A DNA stretch of 8,846 bases from an uncultured Candidatus Saccharibacteria bacterium (GTDB lineage Bacteria; Patescibacteriota; Saccharimonadia; Saccharimonadales; Saccharimonadaceae), in assembly GCA_947253405.1 (NCBI GenBank), contig CAMXZF010000024.1:1-8846 (forward strand). The letters are read 5' to 3'. The notes below the pieces were generated by a model, which saw nothing but the letters and a program-made list of their open reading frames with translations, did not search any database and was not told the origin of the DNA. Of this stretch, positions 1 through 5,549 are shown piece by piece. How positions within the stretch are numbered: position 1 is the stretch's first letter; each line of letters opens with the position of its first letter. Made by a program: the position numbers and the translations under genes.

Positions 1-1
1 A

Positions 2-226
2 AAAAGTGAACAACTAGGCATAAAACCTGTAGATAATATTGCACAAAAAATAGTTGGTTATAAGTCAAAATCTAATCAATGGGTAAAAGCAAGTTCTATT
101 ACACAAACATTACACATAAATAATTCACATAAAACCCACAGCCGACCCACTAGTATTTACACTTTAGAACTATACGATATACACACTTTACACAGGGCTT
201 ATGATTATGATTACTATTTAATATAA
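2..226 (+). CDS. 3' end of an unrecognised reading frame (partial, may be spurious)
   Basis: An uninterrupted frame enters from the left edge and runs 74 codons to a TAA at 224-226, which lies 16 bases before the dnaN ATG. For DNA this AT-rich a stop-free run of that length is uncommon by chance, so it may be the C-terminus of a real gene. The first 35 or so residues (KSEQLGIKPVDN..., ...VGYKSKSNQWVKAS) look protein-like; the last 35 (rich in H, T and Y) look more like translated non-coding DNA. I do not recognise it. It lacks the helix-turn-helix signature seen near the C-terminus of DnaA (a DHTTV-type motif), so this is not visibly the dnaA end. The same bases carry the CACA-motif cluster, so the frame may simply be an open stretch across an origin region. 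Confidence 0.35.
   Translation, partial: KSEQLGIKPVDNIAQKIVGYKSKSNQWVKASSITQTLHINNSHKTHSRPTSIYTLELYDIHTLHRAYDYDYYLI
97..194 (+). other. cluster of degenerate DnaA-box-like motifs, possible oriC
   Basis: Six 9-mers in the same orientation end in CACA: TATTACACA (97-105), CATTACACA (108-116), TAATTCACA (121-129), AAACCCACA (132-140), ATATACACA (177-185) and CTTTACACA (186-194). Against the E. coli-type box TTATNCACA, 121-129 and 177-185 match 8 of 9, 97-105 and 186-194 match 7 of 9, and the other two match 6 of 9. None is perfect. The setting, directly upstream of dnaN-recF in AT-rich DNA, is a classic place for a bacterial origin. The repetition and orientation are read from the sequence; origin function is inferred. 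Confidence 0.45.
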
Positions 227-227
227 T
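222..227 (+). promoter_or_regulatory. putative -10 element for dnaN
   Basis: A perfect TATAAT stands 15 bases before the dnaN ATG at 243. The hexamer 17 bases upstream (TTATGA, 199-204) is a weak -35, matching 3 of 6. If used, transcription would start near 234 and the leader would be only about eight bases, so the neighbouring AAAAGGA could not act fully as a ribosome site. The surrounding string TTTAATATAATAAA resembles TTTAATGTATAATAAA before the prgI-like gene, which suggests a shared promoter style. Confidence 0.45.
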
Positions 228-234
228 AAAAGGA
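228..234 (+). promoter_or_regulatory. ribosome binding site deciding the dnaN start
   Basis: AAAAGGA ends eight bases before ATG 243, normal Shine-Dalgarno spacing. A TTG at 237 in the same frame would extend the protein by two residues but would lie only two bases after the AGGA. The ATG also gives the family-typical MKFTVTQENL beginning, so 243 is preferred. Confidence 0.6.
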
Positions 235-242
235 CATTGAAA

Positions 243-1331
243 ATGAAATTTACAGTAACACAAGAAAACTTATCAAAAGCTTTAAATAATGTAAGTCGTA
301 TCGCTAGTTCAAGAGCGGGTATGCCAATATTATCAAATATTTTACTAAAAGCTGAAGGTAACCAATTAATTTTATCGGCTACAAACTTAGAGGTTGCTAT
401 TGTAGAAAATATTAATGCTAACGTTAGTAAAGAGGGCTCAACTCTTTTGCCTGCAAGATTAGTGAATGATTTTGTATCTAATTTGCCACACGCAAAGCTA
501 TCTTTAGAACTAAAAGATAATAAAATTAATATAAAATGCGATAGCTATAAGTCTACTATTAATGTATTACCAATAAATGATTACCCTGCTATACCGGAAA
601 TAACTAAGGGTGACTCTATTAAGGTTAGATTGGATGATTTTAAGAAAGCTATCAATTTAACAGCGCCTATTGCTGGTAATGATGTGTCTCGACCTTTATT
701 AACAGGAGTGAACATATATAGTAATGATGGTTATATATACATGGTGGCCACTGATGGTTATCGTTTAGCTGAAAAGAAATTAACTGACTCTAAAAAAGAT
801 TTTAATTTTCTAGTACCAGCAACTAGCTTAATTGAGTTTGGGCGTGTTTTTAGTGGTAGAGAATCAATAGAAGTATACTTTAGTGATGATCAGGTAAGTT
901 TTGTTTCCGATAATACAGTTTTTACCTCTCGATTAATTGATGATAACTTTATTAATTACAAGCAACTTATACCAAGCGATAATAAATTTACTGCCAAAGT
1001 TAATAAAGATGAATTAATTAAGATTACAAAAATAGCACAACTATTTGCTAGAGAAACTTCTGGTACGATTACATTAGATTTAAATAGTGACGATAAAAAA
1101 TTGAGTATATATTCGATTACGTCAGAGCTAGGTAATAATTCGTCTTCAATCGAGGCTAATATTAGTGGTGGTAACAGTAGTGTCAATGCGAATTCTAAAT
1201 TCTTGATTGATGCGCTTAATTGTATCGATGGTGATGACGTTGAAATAGGTTTTAGTAGCAAAGTATCGCCAATCTTAATTAAAGGTAAAGACGATAGCTA
1301 TATACACATAGTTATGCCAGTTAAATCATAG
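243..1331 (+). CDS. dnaN: DNA polymerase III beta subunit (sliding clamp)
   Basis: This is the ring-shaped processivity clamp that tethers DNA polymerase III to DNA and serves as a docking platform for repair proteins. From ATG 243 the product is 362 residues, close to the 366 of E. coli. The N-terminus MKFTVTQENL is family-typical. Visible landmarks are the VSRPLLTGVNI stretch (148-158), ATDGYRLA (169-176, compare ATDGHRLA), SRLIDDNFINYKQLIP (229-244, compare SRLIDGRFPDY-type motifs) and the C-terminal MPVKS in the place of the usual MPMRL/MPVR end that lines the client-binding pocket. The length fits the usual three repeated clamp domains. recF follows after five bases, so the two are almost certainly cotranscribed. 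The start two codons upstream (TTG 237) is rejected because of its poor spacing to AAAAGGA. Identification is firm. Confidence 0.97.
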   Translation: MKFTVTQENLSKALNNVSRIASSRAGMPILSNILLKAEGNQLILSATNLEVAIVENINANVSKEGSTLLPARLVNDFVSNLPHAKLSLELKDNKINIKCDSYKSTINVLPINDYPAIPEITKGDSIKVRLDDFKKAINLTAPIAGNDVSRPLLTGVNIYSNDGYIYMVATDGYRLAEKKLTDSKKDFNFLVPATSLIEFGRVFSGRESIEVYFSDDQVSFVSDNTVFTSRLIDDNFINYKQLIPSDNKFTAKVNKDELIKITKIAQLFARETSGTITLDLNSDDKKLSIYSITSELGNNSSSIEANISGGNSSVNANSKFLIDALNCIDGDDVEIGFSSKVSPILIKGKDDSYIHIVMPVKS

Positions 1332-1336
1332 TTCAA

Positions 1337-2332
1337 ATGGCAACACTTCGTGTGCAAAATTTTCGCTCTCATATAGATAAAACAATCGAATTATCTAATA
1401 AGGCTAATATTATTACTGGGTTTAATGGTAGTGGAAAAACATCATTATTAGAAGCTGTGGCAATTGCTTTAAACGGTAAAAGTTGGCGGTCTAATTTCGA
1501 TAGTATTGTTCGATCTAATAGTAATTCTAATTGGTGGAGAATAGATTTAAATTTAGATAAAGAGGTTCGCACCGTTAAGTATATTAATAGTAAAAAAACA
1601 TTTATTATTAATGATAAATGTTTTAATCGATTTCCTAAAAATAAAAGAATTCCAATCGTACTATTTGAGCCGAGTGATATGCAACTAGTTTATGGATCAC
1701 CTCTACGTAGACGAAATTTTTTTGATCGCTTTATCGCTCAGTTGGATTATGAGCATCAGGTAGATTTAAATAAGTTTGATCGTATTAATAGGCAACGCAA
1801 CAAGTTAATTAGAGAGTATGCCAGTAAAGATGAGCTCTTTGCTTGGAATATACAGTTGAGTACATTAAGTGAAAAGATTACATCCAGACGGAGTAACTTT
1901 TTAGATAAAATAAAAAAAGATTTTACCAATAAATATACTAAAATAGCCAATAAACCTGATATTGCCACTGTGGAATTTTTACCTAACACTAAAAAAAATG
2001 CTAGTAGTATATTAAAATATTTAGATAAGACTAACGATATAATCGGTGCTGGTCGTGACGATTTTTTGTTTACATTAAATTCTTTAGAAGCTAAATCTAA
2101 CGCTAGTAGAGGTGAAAATCGTACTATTATGTTTGCTTTACTTAGCTCCATAGTAGACAATATTAGATCGAATAACAATGAAGCTTATATATTACTAGAT
2201 GATATAGATAGTGAACTAGATAAAAGTCGGCGAGATAATTTATATAATTTAGATAGTTTTAAGAAAAACTTAATAGCTACAACTATTAGATATAACGGTA
2301 AGGCTTGTAAGCAAATCAAGTTAACTGATTAA
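1337..2332 (+). CDS. recF: RecF, DNA replication/repair SMC-like ATPase
   Basis: RecF binds gapped DNA and, with RecO and RecR, helps load RecA at stalled forks. The 331-residue product is slightly shorter than E. coli RecF (357). Domains run in family order: the N-terminal strand and LRVQNFRSH motif (4-12), Walker A GFNGSGKT (28-35), the LFEPSDMQLVYGSPLRRRNFFD region (109-130) typical of RecF, a helical arm (about 135-200), GAGRDDF (237-243) where most RecF proteins have GPHRDD, the ABC signature ASRGENRT (256-263), and Walker B with D-loop AYILLDDIDSELD (283-295). The signature differs from the common SQGQQRT: arginine and glutamate-asparagine replace the usual glutamines. The start follows the dnaN stop by five bases with no clear ribosome site, suggesting translational coupling. 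The 3' end overlaps the opposing permease gene by 17 bp. Confidence 0.95.
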   Translation: MATLRVQNFRSHIDKTIELSNKANIITGFNGSGKTSLLEAVAIALNGKSWRSNFDSIVRSNSNSNWWRIDLNLDKEVRTVKYINSKKTFIINDKCFNRFPKNKRIPIVLFEPSDMQLVYGSPLRRRNFFDRFIAQLDYEHQVDLNKFDRINRQRNKLIREYASKDELFAWNIQLSTLSEKITSRRSNFLDKIKKDFTNKYTKIANKPDIATVEFLPNTKKNASSILKYLDKTNDIIGAGRDDFLFTLNSLEAKSNASRGENRTIMFALLSSIVDNIRSNNNEAYILLDDIDSELDKSRRDNLYNLDSFKKNLIATTIRYNGKACKQIKLTD

Positions 2333-3503
2333 GGGCATCAATAATATTGCCTCTAGAGGCTTTAACTGCTGGATAAACACCAAAAAATATTCCAATTAAA
2401 ATTGGGATTGCCAAACCAATTAATAAAGAATTTAAACTAAAACATAAATTAATGCTTAGATAGAAAGATATAATTAGTCCAACCAAATAAGCTAAAGCAA
2501 AGCCAATTAGGCCACCGCGAGTAGTTAAGATTATGGATTCTAAAATAAACTGATTGCGAATATTGTTATTAGTCGCACCAACAGCCTTTCTAATACCAAT
2601 CTCATGACGCCTTTCAACTACTCCGACTAACATTATATTCATAATGGCTATACCACTAATAACTAGCGTTGTAACTACAAATAGTACTACCAATAACTTC
2701 ATATTCTTTAATGATTTAGTGGTATTATTTAGATAATCTTTTGCGTTGATTATATTATAGTCTGAACTATCCTTGTGATTATTTTTTAATATATTATAAA
2801 TTCTATTTTTTGTGTCTTTATTATCATTATTAATTCTAACATTAATTTGACCAATTTTATCGGTTTTTGCTAGGTTTTGTCCGGACTTTAAGCCGATAAA
2901 TGCAGAATTATTTATATCGAAGAACGCATTGTTAGATAGATTTTTAGACTCAGCAATACCAATAACAGTAAATTTAACCCCTTTTAAATTAATAATCTGA
3001 TTACGCGCTCTTTCTGAGCCGATTAATTTACTGGCTAGATTTTTACCCAGTATAACCCAATTATATGAAGTCTCTTCTTCACTAAACCAATCTCCGGACA
3101 ACATTTTTACAGGATTAAAATCTTTAAAATTACTATTAGTTGCAATTATATTAATGTTGTCGAGCTGATTTTTATCAAAAGATGCATTGCCTGATAAAAA
3201 CAGACTGCTGTTAACACTAGATTTTACTATTTTAGATATAGTTGAAGTGTCATAATTGCTTAATGAATTATTGGGTGTATTCATTAAGCCTAATATATTG
3301 AATTTATTGTCTTGACCGTTAATTATTAGATCGTTTTTACTTAATGATCTTAGTTGATTGTTAATATTGCTTAGGACACTGTCCTCTATTATAAAAATTA
3401 AAGACAAAACAAAGACGCTAACGATAATACCAATAACAGTTAGAAAGCTACGTAGCTTGTGAGCACGTAAATTATTTTTAGCTAAATGGTAGGCTAATAT
3501 CAT
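2316..3503 (-). CDS. ABC transporter permease, MacB/LolC/FtsX superfamily
   Basis: This is the membrane half of a type VII (mechanotransmission) ABC transporter. Its 395 residues follow the MacB/LolC plan: a cytoplasmic N-terminal helix, TM1 (about 19-40), a large extracytoplasmic domain (about 41-265, MacB periplasmic-core type), then three TM segments (about 267-292, 325-350 and 357-380). The conserved coupling helix ERRHEIGIRKAVGA (297-310) and the closing GVYPAVKAS...DAL stretch (375-391) are diagnostic. The gene begins at ATG 3503 inside an ATGA overlap with the upstream ATPase stop, with AGAGGT (3511-3516) seven bases before it, so the two are translated together. No MacA-like adaptor or substrate protein is next to it, so the substrate (lipopeptide, lipoprotein, antimicrobial or signalling peptide) cannot be named. 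The 3' end overlaps recF tail to tail. Confidence 0.92.
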   Translation of the reverse strand: MILAYHLAKNNLRAHKLRSFLTVIGIIVSVFVLSLIFIIEDSVLSNINNQLRSLSKNDLIINGQDNKFNILGLMNTPNNSLSNYDTSTISKIVKSSVNSSLFLSGNASFDKNQLDNINIIATNSNFKDFNPVKMLSGDWFSEEETSYNWVILGKNLASKLIGSERARNQIINLKGVKFTVIGIAESKNLSNNAFFDINNSAFIGLKSGQNLAKTDKIGQINVRINNDNKDTKNRIYNILKNNHKDSSDYNIINAKDYLNNTTKSLKNMKLLVVLFVVTTLVISGIAIMNIMLVGVVERRHEIGIRKAVGATNNNIRNQFILESIILTTRGGLIGFALAYLVGLIISFYLSINLCFSLNSLLIGLAIPILIGIFFGVYPAVKASRGNIIDALNQLT

Positions 3504-4348
3504 TTTATCGACCTCTTTACTTTAGCTAAGCGCTTCCTTTTTTGCTTCTTTGATCTATAGTTTCTTTGCTTAGTTTGTCTAGAGATAGTTCTTTTAGTGA
3601 TTTTAAAAGCATAATTATTAATTAAGTTTTTATCGCTTTCAATTTTGCCGTCGCGCATATAAATTACCCTGCTAGCAAACTCTAATAAGTTAGGGTTATG
3701 TGTGACCATAATAATAGTATTACCTTCGCGATGTAGGTTATTTAATTCACTCATAATTATCTTAGAGTTGACGCTATCTAGGTTACCTGTAGGTTCATCG
3801 GCTAAGATTATTGATGGCTTATTAATTAATGCTCGAGCAATTGCTACGCGCTGCTTTTGCCCACCAGACAATTGATTAGGTTTATAATATTCGCGTTCAG
3901 ATAAGTTAAAGATTTTTAATAATTTACTAGCCTTCTCTAGATTCTTAAAATTAAAGCCGCGACGATAATTAAGCGGTAATATAACATTGTCTATAACAGT
4001 TAAGCTGTTGATTAAATTAAAATTTTGAAATATAAAACCAATTTCTTGATTACGAATTTTAGCCTGTCTAGATAAACTAAATCGTCTAGTATTCCGACTA
4101 TTAAAAATATAATCACCACTATTCGGTTTTTCTAGTAAGCCAATAATATTAAGTAAAGTAGTTTTGCCGCAGCCACTTGGACCCATAATAGCTAAAAACT
4201 CACCCTTTTTTACATCCAAGCTAATTTCATTAAGTGCAATTGTTTGCATATCATCAAAACCAAAAACTTTTGATATTTGACGCAAAGATATTAGCGAATT
4301 ATTTCGCTTTATATTTTGACTTTTTGGCGCTGAATTATCTGTTATCAC
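3500..4348 (-). CDS. ABC transporter ATP-binding protein, MacB/LolD family
   Basis: This is the nucleotide-binding subunit that powers the adjacent permease. The 282-residue product has all ABC motifs: Walker A GPSGCGKTT (56-64), Q-loop glutamine in IFQNFNL (108), signature LSGGQ (160-164), Walker B IILADEP (180-186) followed by TGNLD, and the H-loop histidine in MVTHN (217). ADEPTGNLD and MVTHNP are typical of the LolD/MacB/FtsE group. Family members usually run about 220-250 residues; here a tail of about 35 residues (248-282) is extremely rich in Lys and Arg. Translation starts at GTG 4348 with no visible ribosome site, but TATTAT lies seven bases upstream on the minus strand, compatible with a leaderless mRNA. 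The domain proper begins near residue 20, so the exact start is less certain. It overlaps the permease by four bases. Confidence 0.93.
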   Translation of the reverse strand: MITDNSAPKSQNIKRNNSLISLRQISKVFGFDDMQTIALNEISLDVKKGEFLAIMGPSGCGKTTLLNIIGLLEKPNSGDYIFNSRNTRRFSLSRQAKIRNQEIGFIFQNFNLINSLTVIDNVILPLNYRRGFNFKNLEKASKLLKIFNLSEREYYKPNQLSGGQKQRVAIARALINKPSIILADEPTGNLDSVNSKIIMSELNNLHREGNTIIMVTHNPNLLEFASRVIYMRDGKIESDKNLINNYAFKITKRTISRQTKQRNYRSKKQKRKRLAKVKRSIK

Positions 4349-4353
4349 TATAT

Positions 4354-4372
4354 CTATAATAACAGTTTATAG
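4354..4372 (-). promoter_or_regulatory. putative ABC-operon promoter with overlapping dyad
   Basis: On the minus strand TGTTATTAT forms an extended -10 (hexamer 4356-4361), followed by seven bases and then the GTG start at 4348. No convincing -35 is seen. A 19-bp interrupted dyad, CTATAA (4354-4359) and TTATAG (4367-4372) around a 7-base spacer, covers the -10 and could be an operator. A second -10-like string, TG followed by TATAAA (minus strand, 4379-4386), would give a leader of about 25 bases. Short arms in AT-rich DNA can arise by chance, so confidence is modest. Confidence 0.4.
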
Positions 4373-4379
4373 TGTAGTT

Positions 4380-4467
4380 TTATACATTAAATAAGGTAAA
4401 TAAAAATTATATTATTTTTTTATAAAAAATAATATATAACTGACTAAAAACTAGCTTTAATGTATAA
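4380..4467. repeat. outer 12-bp inverted repeat of the divergent promoter region
   Basis: TTATACATTAAA at 4380-4391 is the exact reverse complement of TTTAATGTATAA at 4456-4467. The right arm contains most of the prgI -10 region, and the left arm places a similar TGTATAA string on the opposite strand upstream of the ABC ATPase. The centre of symmetry, about 4423.5, nearly coincides with that of the inner palindrome. Confidence 0.6.
4408..4436. repeat. A/T-only palindrome (13-bp arms, 3-base loop)
   Basis: TATATTATTTTTT (4408-4420) and AAAAAATAATATA (4424-4436) are perfect reverse complements around TAT. It lies midway between two divergent genes and ends three bases before the putative prgI -35. 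A T-run in both directions could make it a weak bidirectional terminator, but with no G or C in the stem and promoters on both sides, an upstream A/T element for RNA polymerase, a bend, or a protein-binding site is more plausible. Confidence 0.6.
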
Positions 4468-4468
4468 T
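4440..4468 (+). promoter_or_regulatory. leaderless promoter of the T4SS-like operon
   Basis: A perfect TATAAT (4463-4468), preceded directly by TG, lies seven bases before the ATG at 4476. CTGACT (4440-4445) matches the TTGACA consensus at four of six positions with a 17-base spacer. Standard promoter geometry puts transcription start at or within a base or two of the ATG, so the mRNA would have no 5' leader. Consistent with this, there is no Shine-Dalgarno sequence before the gene. Confidence 0.65.
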
Positions 4469-4474
4469 AAAGCT
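4453..4474. promoter_or_regulatory. 22-bp dyad over the -10 box, candidate operator
   Basis: AGCTTTA (4453-4459) and TAAAGCT (4468-4474) are perfect reverse complements separated by eight bases (ATGTATAA) that hold most of the -10 box. The dyad ends one base before the last nucleotide preceding the ATG, so a dimeric protein bound here would block RNA polymerase. The symmetry is seen; repression is inferred. Confidence 0.4.
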
Positions 4475-4475
4475 T

Positions 4476-5528
4476 ATGGCTGAACATAAGGTTCCACAAG
4501 ACGTAGAGGCAGATGATAAACTAATCGGTCCTTTTAGTTTTAGACAGTTTTGCTATCTTATGGTTGCTTTTGGTGCTGGGGCGCTAGGTTATATATTGTC
4601 ACAGATTGCCTTACCACTGGCTCTTTTACCATTACCGATAATACTATTCTTTTTAGCTATAGCTTTACCGCTTAGAAAAGAACAGCCTATGGAGATCTAT
4701 TTATCTGCGGTTGCACGTTATTTTCTTAGCTCTAAAACAAGGCTTTGGCATGCTGAAGGTGAAGACTTAAGGGTAGAAGTTATGGCTCCAGAAATTATTG
4801 ATAAATCAAGCTTAGTTAAAAAAATAGAGGGTGAAGAAGTCTCTAGAAGATTATCGTTTTTATCAAACATATCTGACACAAGAGGTTGGTCAACTAGAGG
4901 CTTAAGCACTCCTATGGCTAATAACACAAATTTAAATGATGACTTTGCTAATTCAGCTTCATCAGTTCAAGATATGATGGATGATGATTCTATGGACGAT
5001 TTACTAGATAAGTCAAATAAAAAATTAAAACAAAATGCTATAGATAAAATGAATGTTATAGCAAGTAAGAAAGAAGAGAAAAAAGGCAAAGATTCTGAGC
5101 CTCAAAATCCTTTACCAGCTAAATTGGCAAGCGCTTCTCCCCTACCCAACTACACTCAGCCTAATGTAGAAGACACTAGTAGATTACCTGTTGATTTACC
5201 TAGTAACAATGTGACGCCAGTGTCAAATGCAGATATTATACAGGTAGATAGCTCTAGTGATGTAAAACCTATAGAAAAAGATAGACCAATTACTATAGAA
5301 CCTAAACTAAACAACAATAAAAATCAGGATCAAATAGCTCCAATAAATCAACCTAACTTAGCTAATAAGACTCAAGCTTCAATAGAGTCAGATAATCAAA
5401 GTTCTATTACGACTAAAACATCTGATATAATAAGTGATATTAAGAATAAACCTGAATCGCTCGAAGCGGTAGAAAATAACTCAGGCAATAATACGGATGA
5501 CACATTTGTAGATATTAGGTTGCACTAA
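4476..5528 (+). CDS. PrgI family protein (VirB3-like T4SS membrane component) with long acidic/polar tail
   Basis: PrgI-family proteins are small membrane proteins of Gram-positive and CPR type IV secretion/conjugation systems, thought to play the VirB3 role by anchoring the VirB4 ATPase to the membrane. The first 100 of 350 residues carry the family pattern: MAEHKVPQDVEADDKLIGPFS, then SFRQFCYLMVA leading into TM1 (about 25-43), TM2 (about 45-66), and the cytoplasmic MEIYLSAVARYFLSSKTRLW motif (72-91). Typical members are about 100-200 residues. From about 140 to the end this protein is low-complexity, rich in N, S, D, P and K, with an acidic patch MMDDDSMDDLLDKS (167-180) and a Lys/Glu-rich segment (about 197-206), so probably disordered. 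The ATG lies seven bases after TATAAT with no ribosome site, so a leaderless start is likely. It heads the operon with the TraC-like gene and virB4. I infer the role from family and context. Confidence 0.85.
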   Translation: MAEHKVPQDVEADDKLIGPFSFRQFCYLMVAFGAGALGYILSQIALPLALLPLPIILFFLAIALPLRKEQPMEIYLSAVARYFLSSKTRLWHAEGEDLRVEVMAPEIIDKSSLVKKIEGEEVSRRLSFLSNISDTRGWSTRGLSTPMANNTNLNDDFANSASSVQDMMDDDSMDDLLDKSNKKLKQNAIDKMNVIASKKEEKKGKDSEPQNPLPAKLASASPLPNYTQPNVEDTSRLPVDLPSNNVTPVSNADIIQVDSSSDVKPIEKDRPITIEPKLNNNKNQDQIAPINQPNLANKTQASIESDNQSSITTKTSDIISDIKNKPESLEAVENNSGNNTDDTFVDIRLH

Positions 5529-5549
5529 ATTGATAAGGGTGGTAAATAG

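Noticed and set aside
237..239. TTG as the dnaN start codon
   Set aside because: It lies two bases after the AGGA, too close for initiation, and the ATG at 243 gives the family-typical N-terminus and eight-base spacing.
956..1261. Minus-strand open frame of 101 codons inside dnaN
   Set aside because: It lies entirely within a well-supported gene, has hydrophobic composition expected from the antisense of such coding DNA, and shows no family motif or promoter.
1756..2178. Minus-strand open frame of 140 codons inside recF
   Set aside because: Antisense shadow of conserved RecF coding sequence; no recognisable domain.
2349..2360. Perfect 12-bp palindrome GCCTCTAGAGGC followed by TTT, just after the recF stop, as a recF terminator
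   Set aside because: A hairpin would have only four stem pairs around a CTAG loop and a very short T-run, and the bases encode the conserved KASRG segment of the permease.
4408..4436. The A/T palindrome as a classical intrinsic terminator
   Set aside because: The stem has no G or C pairs and no gene ends into it; both flanking genes start outward from the region.
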